A stretch of DNA of 64,000 nt from Lethocerus indicus (GCA_019843655.1 JACDQD010000005.1:15589575-15653574), one strand, 5' to 3'. Shown: positions 1 to 12,152, counted from the first letter of the stretch. Notes: generated from the sequence alone by a model not told the origin. A program made the numbers and translations.

Positions 1-1555
1 ATCCACTAGATATTTGTGATCGGACGTTTGGGACGGATGAGTTGGAATGTTGCAGAATATTTGTGCCCGTCCCACGGGCGAATGTGAATTATTCCAGTTC
101 AAGGTAAAAACCGAACAATAAACGACGCGTGATGGATCAATACGATGTTTATCAACAATCCACCATTATGTAAATATTGGATTCGTGTCGTCCGTTCAAC
201 TCCATTCTCGGCCTCGGTATAGGTTGACCTATCGGAACGATTGATGTTCAATTACCACTGATAACGTAAACTTTTCCATTCACTCATTCATTCGCTATCG
301 CCGACCTAACGAATTGACCTCTCGTCAACACAGTCCCGTTTCGAATTCCTCGTGTCCACCTTTTAAATTCCTATCCCGAACGGCGATCTTATCATCTTTT
401 CATTTCCTCCCACCCTACGAGTCCAACGTACTTCGGACTGTTTATAATTTCGTATTTACTACCGACGGCGGACTCCATTGAAACGGAATTTAACTCGCCT
501 CACCTGCAGAGAGGGAACGAATTGGAAATGCATGATGTAGCTTAAGTCCTCTGGTTTTTATTGTTAATCTTCCGATTATCATATCAAAATTGTAAAACAA
601 TTCAAGTAGCCTCTATCATAATAACTAAGTATATAAATGTAGAAAGGCCCGTATGCCGGAATGCAAGTATTAATCAATATTTCTGTATCGTATTTCGATG
701 ATCCATTTATATTCATTGAAAAATAAAGTAATTTGTATCTTGTCTCTTGGAAATTAATTAAGAGGAAATTCGATGATATTTGAACATATTATATTGTCCC
801 GGTGGGTAACAACGAATATCAATTTCAATTGGCCATAATTCAATTTTAAATGATCGGTGGTGAGGATCGGGCATTCCGACGCTATATCTGTCTTTCCCAG
901 TTTAAATACTTGGGGTCAATTGACATTTTGCAAATTATTTTTTTCCTAGCGTCGGGCAATTTGAATGCCTATTGAAAGATCTCGGACGATGAGACCGGCG
1001 GTAACTTGTTATTTTGACGGCCAATTTTTGGACCGATTTAATTCGTCGCAGACGATCCAGCCTTCTTAATTGTTGATCGGCAGTAATGACATGGCGGCGC
1101 GACTGTCAGTGCAACTGCCGTCTTAACGGCGTAATCGCGTTTTCCCCGGATCAGTAGTTTCGTACACTACAACCGGTACTCTGGGCGATTGGAAGTGGGC
1201 GCTGGGGCCGAAGGGCGGTTCGAATCGTTCATTATAGATTCGTTCGCGCTCGCTATTGAGGAATGAGGAGCCTTATCGTACCGAGAAATGTAGTAACTAC
1301 CGATATATTCGGTTAAGGCAGTAGGAAAACTCGGTTACAGAGAAGACATGTACGCGCAATAACAGCTAATTATTTATTTTAATCTCCCGTCCCTGTGATC
1401 GGAGCCATCGCTCCGAGAACGCCTCGGTGCGGTGCGCTTTGCTTCAATCTTGAAGGTGGTGCGTAATGTGAGCGGGTAAAATATAATAGCTACGACGAAT
1501 ATACGATATTACGTAAAGTTTATTTTGTACATATAAATAATTTGGATGTAAGTAA

Positions 1556-2531
1556 TCAATAATGGCTGATATGGCTGCTGTGTCCGATCCCGTGGCCAGA
1601 GCTGACACTAATGTGGCTGGTGCTGTCTCCCAGTGACTCGTGGCCGAAGCTATCGTGGCTGATGGCGGCGTGGCCGAATCCGGAGAAATCGTGTCCTTGG
1701 CTGAAGGAGTGTTCGTGACCGACATGAACGGGGACGTGGACGGGGACGTGCTTGGTCACGTGGACCGGTACGGGGACCTCAACGGGTACTTTGACGGGGA
1801 CCTTGACAGGGTAGGGTACGTGCTTCTCAACCGGGACCGGTACGGGCTTTTCGACGGGTACGGTACCGGTTTCTCGACGTGGTAGGGTACCGGCCTGTCG
1901 ACTGGTACCTTCACGGGAACGGGGACAGGTCTCTCGACTGGGTAAGGTACCGGCTTCTCGACGGGTATATGCACGGGATAGGGCCTGTCGACGGGGACCT
2001 TGACTGGGACTGGGACGTGTTTCTCGACGGGGTAAGGTACCTTCTTCTCGACGTAGACCGGGTAGGGCTTTTCTACCGGGTAAGGTACTGGCCTATCGAC
2101 CGGAACTTTGACCGGTACCGGGACGTTTCTCGACGGGTAGGGTTGAGGCACTGGTACCTTGACCGGGTAGGGCACGTGCTTCTGAACGGTAACCGGGTAC
2201 GGTTTGGGTACGTAGACGGGGTAAGGCTTATCGACGGGCACGCTCACGTGTACGGGTACCTTCTTCTCGACGGTCACCGGGTAAGGTACGGAACCTTCTT
2301 GGTGATGGTGATAGCCTTAACGTGTTCGTGGTGGTCGTGACCGCCGAAATCGTGGAATCCACCGCCGATAGATACATCATCGAATACGTGGTGTTCGAAT
2401 CCATCGTGTCCTCCGAAACCTCCACCGTAGCCGAAATCGACAAGTCCTCTCTTCTCCTGTTTCTTCTCCTCGTTGGCCGCCACCGCGAGGGCCACGGCCA
2501 AACAACACACTACTACTGACAACTGGTTCAT
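1556..2531 (-). pseudogene. Val-Pro-rich secreted cuticle-type protein A, copy 1 (frameshifted)
   Basis: Start MNQLS at 2531; stop TGA at 1556-1558. The signal peptide is about residues 1-19, followed by a charged stretch ending in KR-G at residues 27-29, a Gly/His region, the block [12 protein letters not shown], about 190 residues of [12 protein letters not shown] repeats and a His/Ser-rich tail ending GIGHSSHISHY. The frame breaks near 2294 and 1858; three further bases are missing around 2128-2140 with no net shift. Span is 976 nt against 981 for an open frame (326 residues). The upstream in-frame ATG at 2543 lies before the inferred transcription start, so 2531 is preferred. AATAAA (minus) is at 1519-1524. 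The Val-Pro repeats resemble insect structural cuticle proteins (Vajk-like); function is inferred. Breaks may be assembly errors. Confidence 0.8.
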
Positions 2532-2573
2532 CTCGACTGACACACCGTCCGACCGCTGCTCCTATAATTTATA
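2532..2573 (-). promoter_or_regulatory. Core promoter and 7-nt leader of A copy 1
   Basis: On the minus strand TATAAATTATA occupies 2573-2563 and the arthropod initiator TCAGT 2540-2536. The inferred start A at 2538 leaves only AGTCGAG before the ATG at 2531. TATA-to-start spacing is 28-35 nt depending on which TATA frame is used. Confidence 0.7.
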
Positions 2574-4407
2574 CTCCACTCCCACCCTTTCGCGTCGTCC
2601 CACTCCAATATGAAATTTCTTCCCGTCTCGCTCAGATTCTCGGTCTCAACCGCCTCAGTATTGGACAATGGAGAATCGGCCTGTTCGATATTACGACGGT
2701 TATAGTCGGTGTCCGAAATTCGTTCGAGGTTATTGATTTTTTTCCCCTACGGAATATTTAATAAATAGTACGATTGCGTATATTAGTTATATATGGTGTA
2801 GATATGATAGTATAATTAAGAGTATACAATAATTAACAGCCATAAACGCGGGACGATCCACTAGATATTTGTGATCGGACGTTTGGGACGGATGAGTTGG
2901 AATGTTGCAGAATATTTGTGCCCGTCCCACGGGCGAATGTGAATTATTCCAGTTCAAGGTAAAAACCGAACAATAAACGACGCGTGATGGATCAATACGA
3001 TGTTTATCAACAATCCACCATTATGTAAATATTGGATTCGTGTCGTCCGTTCAACTCCATTCTCGGCCTCGGTATAGGTTGACCTATCGGAACGATTGAT
3101 GTTCAATTACCACTGATAACGTAAACTTTTCCATTCACTCATTCATTCGCTATCGCCGACCTAACGAATTGACCTCTCGTCAACACAGTCCCGTTTCGAA
3201 TTCCTCGTGTCCACCTTTTAAATTCCTATCCCGAACGGCGATCTTATCATCTTTTCATTTCTCCCACCCTACGAGTCCAACGTACTTCGGACTGTTTATA
3301 ATTTCGTATTTACTACCGACGGCGGACTCCATTGAAACGGAATTTAACTCGCCTCACCTGCAGAGAGGAACGAATTGGAAATGCATGATGTAGCTTAAGT
3401 CCTCTGGTTTTATTGTTAATCTTCCTGATTATCATATCAAAATTGTAAAACAATTCAAGTAGCCTCTATCATAATAACTAAGTATATAAATGTAGAAAGG
3501 CCCGTATGCCGGAATGCAAGTATTAATCAATATTTCTGTATCGTATTTCGATGATCCATTTATATTCATTGAAAAATAAAGTAATTTGTATCTTGTCTCT
3601 TGAAATTAATTAAGAGGAAATTCGATGATATTTGAACATATTATATTGTCCCGGTGGGTAACAACGAATATCAATTTCAATTGGCCATAATTCAATTTTA
3701 AATGATCGGTGGTGAGGATCGGGCATTCCGACGCTATATCTGTCTTTCCCAGTTTAAATACTTGGGGTCAATTGACATTTTGCAAATTATTTTTTTCCTA
3801 GCGTCGGGCAATTTGAATGCCTATTGAAAGATCTCGGACGATGAGACCGGCGGTAACTTGTTATTTTGACGGCCAATTTTGGACCGATTTAATTCGTCGC
3901 AGACGATCCAGCCTTCTTAATTGTTGATCGGCAGTAATGACATGGCGGCGCGACTGTCAGTGCAACTGCCGTCTTAACGGCGTAATCGCGTTTTCCCCGG
4001 ATCAGTAGTTTCGTACACTACAACCGGTACTCTGGGCGATTGGAAGTGGGCGCTGGGGCCGAAGGGCGGTTCGAATCGTTCATTATAGATTCGTTCGCGC
4101 TCGCTATTGAGGAATGAGGAGCCTTATCGTACCGAGAAATGTAGTAACTACCGATATATTCGGTTAAGGCAGTAGGAAAACTCTCGGTTACAGAGAAGAC
4201 ATGTACGCGCAATAACAGCTAATTATTTATTTTAATCTCCCGTCCCTGTGATCGGAGCCATCGCCCGAGAACGCCTCGGTGCGGTGCGCTTTGCTTCAAT
4301 CTTGAAGGTGGTGCGTAATGTGAGCGGGTAAAATATAATAGCTACGACGAATATACGATATTACGTAAAGTTTATTTTGTACATATAAATAATTTGGATG
4401 TAAGTAA

Positions 4408-5386
4408 TCAATAATGGCTGATATGGCTGCTGTGTCCGATCCCGTGGCCAGAGCTGACACTAATGTGGCTGGTGCTGTCTCCCAGTGACTCGTGGCCGAA
4501 GCTATCGTGGCTGATGGCGGCGTGGCCGAATCCGGAGAAATCGTGTCCTTGGCTGAAGGAGTGTTCGTGACCGACATGAACGGGGACGTGGACGGGGACG
4601 TGCTTGGTCACGTGGACCGGTACGGGGACCTCAACGGGTACTTTGACGGGGACCTTGACAGGGTAGGGTACGTGCTTCTCAACCGGGACCGGTACGGGCT
4701 TTTCGACGGGGTACGGTACCGGTTTCTCGACGTGGTAGGGTACCGGCCTGTCGACTGGTACCTTCACGGGAACGGGGACAGGTCTCTCGACTGGGTAAGG
4801 TACCGGCTTCTCGACGGGTATATGCACGGGATAGGGCCTGTCGACGGGGACCTTGACTGGGACTGGGACGTGTTTCTCGACGGGGTAAGGTACCTTCTTC
4901 TCGACGTAGACCGGGTAGGGCTTTTCTACCGGGTAAGGTACTGGCCTATCGACCGGAACTTTGACCGGTACCGGGACGTGTTTCTCGACGGGTAGGGTTG
5001 AGGCACTGGTACCTTGACCGGGTAGGGCACGTGCTTCTGAACGGTAACCGGGTACGGTTTGGGTACGTAGACGGGGTAAGGCTTATCGACGGGCACGCTC
5101 ACGTGTACGGGTACCTTCTTCTCGACGGTCACCGGGTAAGGTACGGAACCTTCTTGGTGATGGTGATAGCCTTAACGTGTTCGTGGTGGTCGTGACCGCC
5201 GAAATCGTGGAATCCACCGCCGAGAGATACATCATCGAATACGTGGTGTTCGAATCCATCGTGTCCTCCGAAACCTCCACCGTAGCCGAAATCGACAAGT
5301 CCTCTCTTCTCCTGTTTCTTCTCCTCGTTGGCCGCCACCGCGAGGGCCACGGCCAAACAACACACTACTACTGACAACTGGTTCAT
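4408..5386 (-). pseudogene. Val-Pro-rich secreted cuticle-type protein A, copy 2 (two frameshifts)
   Basis: This is the least damaged A copy: 979 nt from ATG 5386 to stop 4408, two short of the 981 nt full frame. One base is missing after KKVP (near 5151), a loss shared by all three A copies; another is missing in a G run near 4990. Everything from about 4980 to the stop is open and encodes [12 protein letters not shown] repeats followed by a His-rich end ([18 protein letters not shown] and a GIGHSSHISHY terminus). The N-terminus has the signal peptide and KR-G cassette of copy 1. The polyadenylation signal lies about 32 nt past the stop, as in copy 1. It is probably a functional gene if the indels are sequencing errors; the loss shared by all copies is the one most likely to be real. 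Confidence 0.8.
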
Positions 5387-5428
5387 CTCGACTGACACAC
5401 CGTCCGACCGCTGCTCCTATAATTTATA
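5387..5428 (-). promoter_or_regulatory. Core promoter and 7-nt leader of A copy 2
   Basis: TATAAATTATA (minus) at 5428-5418 and initiator TCAGT at 5395-5391. The inferred start A is 5393, seven bases before the ATG at 5386. It is identical in design to copy 1. Confidence 0.7.
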
Positions 5429-5712
5429 CTCTCCACTCCCACCCTTTCGCGTCGTCCCACTCCAATATGAAATTTCTTCCCGTCTCGCTCAGATTCTCGG
5501 TCTCAACCGCCTCAGTATTGGACAATGGAGAATCGGCCTGTTCGATATTACGACGGTTATAGTCGGTGTCCGAAATTCGTTCGAGGTTATTGATTTTTTT
5601 CCCCTACGGAATATTTAATAAATAGTACGATTGCGTATATTAGTTATATATGGTGTAGATATGATAGTATAATTAAGAGTATACAATAATTAACAGCCAT
5701 AAACGCGGGACG

Positions 5713-5825
5713 ATCCACTAGATATTTGTGATCGGACGTTTGGGACGGATGAGTTGGAATGTTGCAGAATATTTGTGCCCGTCCCACGTCCACTTACGAG
5801 TCCAATGTACTTATGGCTGTTTTTA
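5713..5825. repeat. Truncated third A unit start
   Basis: Positions 5713-5787 repeat the first 75 bases of unit A. The sequence then jumps to a diverged version of unit positions about 412-450 (ACGAGTCCAATGTACTTATG against ACGAGTCCAACGTACTTCGG). This is a stub left where the tandem array ends, with an internal deletion of about 335 bp. Confidence 0.75.
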
Positions 5826-7373
5826 GCCTCTCGGTTAGGGATAACGTTTATGAACAGAGGATCTGAAGTTGGATAGCATGTTTTTAAAATTTGCAATGGA
5901 ATTATTATAAATCTTACTGATTGCGCAATCTCAGATTGGGATAAATTACTTTCTGTGGTCACGTTTTCGGTTTGGTTTATTATTCGGGTCAAATAATTTC
6001 TTGTGGGAACCACAAATTTCATTCGGAGAACCGAAGAACAACCGTAATATATTGTCTGTGTCGAAACAATCGCGTGTTATCCGGTGGAAATAATTATGCC
6101 ATGTTTCCTTGCAGACAAAAAATAGTTAGATTCCCATTGCAAAATTACTTGCGACGGAAACTTTACTCTTTGAATTCATTTTTGATTCAAACCTTGCAGG
6201 AAGGTGTTTCAGCCTAGCCTGTTCAAGGACGAAACTGACGTTAAATCGTCATATGCATTACAGGTATTAATAAAATAGAAACTGAACTAATATGTAAGCT
6301 TCTTCACAAACACTGTTAAGTAAAAATAAAAAAACGAGTATAAGTATTATTTCTTTACAAAAATTGACACTCGAATAATAAAAAACTAAAATATATACGT
6401 GGAGCTACCTATGTATCTTTCGACCCCACTTTCAAATCAAGTGCATGCAGCGATGCGATAAAATTCTGCATTCCGTTATTCTACAACCAGCAGGATAGTT
6501 GACCACGACCATGCGGATAAATTAGTCCTATATTATCAGCTTAACTACTACTCATTACTAATCAGTATATCAGATCTAAAACAAAATTGGAGGAGCAGAA
6601 AGTAGGAGCTGTGCTGGAACGGCTGTCACTGAACATTTATAAATATTTGGTGATAAACTTTATAAATTATCCCTGACTTACGGATATCCATTTGTTCCAT
6701 GAAATGTTGCGTTAATGTCTTATACAGTTCCTTATGATTACGTCTGTGTTTTTGACAAATAATCACCTATTTGAGAATGTGAGTTAATGAAAGGTATTGT
6801 TAGCACTTTTTGGATACCTATTGTTTTCCTGACTCTTGGTAAAGCAATATTATTCTAATCTTTTGGTTTTAGTTATTGTTGGGAACTGAGATAATTGTGT
6901 ACTTCTTTGTTTAACTAGGAGAAGTTTACAACTTGCAATGTACTAAACTCATAAACTCATAAACTTGGTCACATTAACCCCAATTCTAAGATGCGAAAAA
7001 AATACACTGTTAATTTATTTTCTTCTTATCAATTAGCTATAGGTTATGAAACAATAGTGATCTCATTCTTGTCTTGAACCGTAACGACAAAACAATTGTT
7101 TCGTTCCGTGGGCCGAGAATAGGTTATTAAAACAATGTAGTTAATTGCAATAATGATGATACAGTTATTTCAGTCTGCAATTTTTGTTGTTGAAATTCAA
7201 TTACGCAGAAAGAGCCTTGTGTAACGAAGTCCATCCAAAACAAATTGATGGGCGAATAAATAAATATATAAATATACTTATAATTGGAATACCTGTTTTG
7301 TGGTCTTCGAGGGGTTGTAATATCGTAGATTTCGTGTGTTTCTATCTCCTCTCGCTGGTTTGGTCTTTTGCTA
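5826..7373. other. Unique intergenic sequence, no gene seen
   Basis: AT-rich sequence with only short chance reading frames and no secretion signal, splice-supported exon or repeat recognised. Confidence 0.5.
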
Positions 7374-8105
7374 AACCGGTTTCGGCTGCTCGCCATCTTC
7401 AGTAGCGGTCTTAGTCACTTTGGCACTTTGGGTGTTTTTCGGGCACCTCACTACACGTCACTGTCACTTGTACTGTGGTGGTTGTCAGTTTGTCGTGTAT
7501 ATATATACATATATATGTTTGTGTGTGTGTCTTGTTATTGTTTTTGGGGGATGTTTGTCTTATTTGGGTAGGGAGGGATTTTGTTATCGGCTTAAGTCTT
7601 TGTCTGACTATCGGTCAAATGTGATCACACAACTATTCGGTTCTGCCTTCCTTAATATGTGACAGTAAACCTATCTGGTATTGTATTTTAACGATCATAA
7701 ACGATTTCCTGTTGATCCAAAATTTATTGAAAAAGTTATTTTTACTAATCAAGTTAATCTGTGAAGTACAACCAACGAACTTTAGTTAAGTACATTTCCG
7801 CACCACCCTCATGGAGCGCTAGTTTATCGGTGCAATTGCACCCAACAAACTTTCGTCAAGTACATTTCTTCCACCACACTCAGTGGACGCTAGTTTATCG
7901 GTGCAAGTGCACCCAACGAACTTTAGTTCAGTACATGTCCGCACCACCCTCATGGAGCGCTAGTTTATCGGTGCAATTGCACCCAACAAACTTTCGTCAA
8001 GTACATTTCTTCCACCACACTCAGTGGACGCTAGTTTATCGGTGCAAGTGCACCCAACGAACTTTAGTTCAGTACATGTCCGCCCCACCCTCAGGGGCTC
8101 TAGTC
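7374..8105 (+). mobile_element. Composite dispersed element, copy 1 (microsatellite plus satellite tail)
   Basis: The parts in order are: a head of about 120 bp (TTAGTCACTTTGGCACTTTG and following), a short TA/TG microsatellite at 7496-7530, a middle of about 240 bp (including GATCACACAACTA and CCTGTTGATCCAAAATTTAT), and a tail of 70-bp tandem monomers. The same parts in the same order recur at 28079-28745 and, without the head, at 61690-62273, so this is a dispersed non-coding element. The architecture recalls Helitron-derived DINE/MINE-type elements of insects. No transposase is encoded, and the class is an inference. Confidence 0.6.
7772..8105 (+). repeat. 70-bp satellite array with dimeric higher-order structure
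   Basis: Four full monomers and part of a fifth (70-71 bp) alternate as a-b-a-b-a, so near-identity is highest at a 141-bp dimer period. The a monomer contains CCGCACCACCCTCATGGAG, the b monomer TTCCACCACACTCAGTGGA. The a-b junction has a perfect 14-base palindrome GGTGCAATTGCACC at 7829-7842. Because 141 is a multiple of three, the array makes a spurious repetitive reading frame. Confidence 0.85.
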
Positions 8106-8717
8106 AAAAAAATAGTTCGTTGAGGAACATCGGGAACTCCTGTACCGTGATTTACGTGTTCTATTCTATTTGTACATAAATTTTTTTCTGACTTATTTAT
8201 TCACTACCTTGAATAGATAGGTAATGTAGGCACCAAAACTAAAATTACCCCTCAGAAGTTTGATTATTCAAACTATTTCAGGAAGAGAAAGCCATTATCA
8301 ACATCTTACATCACTGAAATTAATTTTCGGAATATATTGATTTCATTTTAATATACGATTATATAAATTCGTATTATTACGAAACTTCTGTAGACTTATT
8401 ACTGTACCGAAATTGTTCGATCAGAAGAAAAGTGGTCGAGCGAAGCCGGAGTACCGAAATGCCTTTTAAGATAATCAGGAAATTCCGTGTTTTATTCAAC
8501 CGTATATTTCCTATCAGATCTTAAGACCTTCCAGTGGTTTTAAATCACCGATTGCGTCACGCAGGCACATGACACGCACGTCGCGCAAACGGCTCCGATC
8601 GTGCGAAGATTCCTTGTGTTTCTGTTCCTTCACGTGGAGACGCCCGAGATGCGTCGCTTTCACAATGTCCAGCAGTGCGTGAAATTATTAATGAAATTTT
8701 AATTCCACGTATTACAA

Positions 8718-8767
<50 letters not shown>

Positions 8768-11043
8768 TAACTACTAACTACTGTATCTTATCCGGATACC
8801 GCACCGATAACCGAGATCCATAGGTGCCTCACTAATCCGCAAATGGAATGTTACTGAAGACACCGAAACCTGTCCAGCATAGGATGAAATTAGATTATTC
8901 AGATCCCTCACTGATTGTATATTGTCTTTTAAAATATGTCGTACTTTCGTATTGTTCATTTACTCCAAAGTAACAATTTTCTAACGAGAAATCAGAAGAG
9001 AAATAAACCAATTTTTGTTGAGATAAGTAATTTGAGTTTACATGCGTTAGAAAATCAGTACCTCTCCCAGTGTGCCCCCCACAAATATTTCCAAATTCTA
9101 CTCTATGCTCATAATATGATCGTAAATTATTTATGATCTAAAATGGTCAAATATTAAATGCAAAACAATTAATAGTTAAGTGATTTAACACTACCAATAT
9201 TGATTTCTAATATTAAAGTATATTAAATCTGAAAATGACACTGACAAATGTATTAATTTGGTATATATATATATATATATTGGAATATATTGTCGATGGA
9301 AATCTCAACGCATATAATTGTATTTGTGATAGCCAAACAACAATAAATTATTGGCCAATGCTATTCAACTTACTTCCAGGAAGTATGTTCAGTACAATCC
9401 TTAGGAATTCTTATAATGCCACAGGTAATTATAGGATATCACGCTCTCTTAACAGAGCAAACGAATTAGTGGATCAAGAAGTGTGGAAATGAAAGTATTA
9501 CGAATCCACTCATTATAAATCGTTTATTATACTACTCAACTACACTTTCGCTTAACACAAATTGAATTAACGTTTTGTGTAATTATCTGGGTTGTGTTTA
9601 TATATAATGTCTAAGAAATTACCGGGACTTCAGGGGGCTGAAAAAAATTTATAGTATTAAACTATTTTGTTAAGTTTATTCGCAACTTTGTTTCTGTGTA
9701 TATTTTAACTCATAGAAGGGCATGGGGCATATGTTTAACCTGATGCAAATATTCTGATTTTTAATTTTTTAGGGTACACTATTGTTAAGATGTATTAGTA
9801 GACTGGATATGAATGTGAAGTGAAACCAAGGAAGTCCCAAATAAATTGATTACATATAACCATAATACCCAATAATAATCAGAATAAACTTCATTCAACT
9901 TGATTGAAATTATTCATGGGAAAATGTGAAATAATTTTCACTAACAAAGGTATATGGGTACCTCCGATGGTGGTAATGTGTACAACATACATCGTCGGCA
10001 GCCGACAAGCGTTAGTTCTTGACTGCATCCAAAGCGGAATATTGCATGTTGAGCGGCCGAAACCGGTCTAGGTTAGAGTGGTAAATAGGAAAGTGATGAT
10101 CGGGATTGATGATATTCCATGAATCCCCAACAAATTCTTTAGACTAAGAACATTAATGAAAAAACAACTTTAACTTAGCCTCTCTTGATCGATCATACAA
10201 TATTGACATATTTTATAATATTTCAACTTCTGTCGTTTGATCGTTGGGGGCTCACTCACAATTTTTTTATATGGGAACGGATTAGTGGGGAATGTTGAGT
10301 TTTTCATTTAAAATGCTTGTTAGCGGTACGGAAGGTTATAACTTTCTCAGTAACAGATGACTATCTACTGAATCTACTGAAACCGAAATCATTCCAGCAT
10401 AAAACCAATTCAGCTTGTTGAAACTGCAAGAACATTGTAATGTCTGTTTGAATATGGCTAATAGCCCCTACTGAGGGAGCGAATTTTTGTCCCTGTATAC
10501 AGCAACGGCTCAACTTTATCTAATCTGCTGAATCTAATCGGACAATAGATGTTCCTTCCTCTCGATCGTCCTTGTATTGGTGTTAAACATCTAAGCTATC
10601 CGGAGAGGGATGTACGTCCCCAGTGTGCAACACTTGCTCGCTCTCATCCCATGACTTAGTGATCATTCGATTTCTCGCTGGGCAATTATTTGGTCACGGA
10701 CGAGGTTTCTCGCACTTGCATAACGTTTCCGCCCTGATTCTACTTCAGACACATCACCGTCTTTAAATTTACAATTGCCCCATTCCGAATTCATGCGTGG
10801 TATAACTCACGCTGTCCTGACAAAAATTCCGTTCCTTTTCCTTATCTATATTTCAGTTACGTAATTTAATTAAAATCAGCCTAACTATATGGATCTTATT
10901 TACATTACGGATTTCGTAATAATTCATGGAGGTGATTGCGATAAACAAGTATAAGCGTTTTCATTTCTGTAATATTCTTTTGTATTAGTCTAATCTACTA
11001 TTACATTATTATATTGGAAAGCTACAGTAGTAAAAGGTAAATG
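8106..11043. other. Unique intergenic sequence, no gene seen
   Basis: No convincing exon on either strand. It contains a pure TA run at 8719-8766 and a shorter one near 9261-9280. Short open frames lack signal peptides, splice sites or codon bias. Confidence 0.5.
8719..8766. repeat. TA microsatellite
   Basis: About 24 uninterrupted TA dinucleotides. Confidence 0.95.
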
Positions 11044-11090
11044 GAGGAGGAGGAGGTGGTGGTGGTGGTGGTGGTGGTGGTGGTGGTGGT

Positions 11091-11158
<68 letters not shown>
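11044..11158. repeat. Compound microsatellite (GGA/GGT then GT)
   Basis: GGA repeats pass into about 12 GGT repeats and then about 33 GT repeats, ending directly at the outer edge of the left arm of the inverted repeat at 11155. Confidence 0.95.
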
Positions 11159-11160
<2 letters not shown>

Positions 11161-11483
11161 CAACTAAAATGTTTTGATGTAACGATTTTTAGCAAAAGAT
11201 GGTGTAATGAAAGCACATTAGTATTTCTTGGTAAAAGAAATTTTGTTCTTATTAAGTCAATACAAAGTAAATCCATTAATTTTCAGTTTCAGGGTTGAAC
11301 TAAATTTCATCAAAAAATAATCCAAGAAAATCGTAGTAGAAAATAATTACACAACTATAAAACCAGTTGAATTAACATTCTGGATTCAGTATAAATAGCA
11401 AAATAGGAAAACACGAAACTAATATCGTCTGATATAAAACACCAATACACACCAATTACCAGCTTCAAGACCATCAAGCTTCA
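11155..11483 (+). repeat. Left arm of large inverted repeat
   Basis: About 330 bp whose reverse complement is found at 12153-12492 at roughly 94% identity, judged by eye. It begins TATACAACTAAAATGTTTTG and ends in CAAGACCATCAAGCTTCA. The arm carries no reading frame. Confidence 0.88.
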
Positions 11484-12152
11484 GAAAACAGATTTACTAG
11501 AACTAACCCCATTTACTTATTAAGACACGATATCCTAACGGAATTTCAACAAAATTGACGTTATTTATTACGGTGTCACGTAACAGTAGCCCCAGCTCTA
11601 AGTTGGCGTACTTAACGATAATTACGATAATACGCGATAATATTTTTCATTCATACTGAATTCTCAGCAATCCATGCGGCGGGGACAGGGATATGGTGAC
11701 TAACTCGGAACGAGGAAATTTAACGATGAAATAACGAAAACTTCCGTGGAGAAACCAACAGCAAAAATAAACCCACAATGAGGAAGTATCATTACAGGTA
11801 TATATTATAGGTTGCCAAGCACAATTGACAGGACAAGGTTTAAACATGACACCCAGATAATCGTGCAATTACTTGCCATTGGGAGTATAACATATTGGAT
11901 GTTGAATTTCATTTACTTTCGCCCAATACGGCTACGTTTTTGCGGGTTAAACTCACTACGTGAACCGATTTCGAAAATTGCTTCGTGACGAAGACTTGTC
12001 CGATAACAATGGGTGTGTAACCACTTTATTTCCATCATGAAGGAGGTGCTTAAGGTGAGCGGGTAAAATATAATAGCAACGACGAATATACGATATTACG
12101 TAAAGTTTATTTTGTACATATAAATACGTACAATAAGTACAATATAAATATG
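11484..12152. other. Interior between inverted-repeat arms, with an A 3'-end fragment
   Basis: About 670 bp with no gene. Positions 12038-12126 match the 3' end of unit A (GTGAGCGGGTAAAATATAAT and the tttattttgtacatataaat polyadenylation region), an isolated piece of gene A's 3' flank in the same orientation as the A copies. The stretch near 11752-11792 resembles 60645-60680 (a shared ACCAACxGCAAxAATxAACCCAC core), so part of it is dispersed repeat. Confidence 0.6.

Larger units (their letters stand above)
1..2855. repeat. Tandem duplication unit A, copy 1
   Basis: The 2855 bases here recur almost base for base from 2856. The unit holds a minus-strand Val-Pro-rich gene plus about 1.5 kb of 3' flank and 0.3 kb of 5' flank. 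Differences from copy 2 are mainly one-base gains or losses in homopolymers. The window starts at the same unit phase at which copy 2 begins, so further copies to the left cannot be excluded. Confidence 0.93.
2856..5712. repeat. Tandem duplication unit A, copy 2
   Basis: Second head-to-tail copy of the unit at 1-2855, 2857 bases long and nearly identical. It starts with ATCCACTAGATATTTGTGAT, as does position 1, and the same start recurs at 5713 as a truncated third copy. Confidence 0.93.

Noticed and set aside
1195..1235. tRNA-like B box GGTTCGAATC downstream of gene A
   Set aside because: No A box at the right distance, no cloverleaf and no acceptor stem; it could not be folded into a tRNA.
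7761..8123. 120-codon repetitive frame
   Set aside because: Arises because the satellite dimer period (141 bp) is divisible by three; it is non-coding repeat.
11022..11298. Frames through GT, GGT and TA microsatellites (also 12433, 28136, 61605, 62211)
   Set aside because: Translations are simple dipeptide runs from microsatellites with no flanking coding signal.
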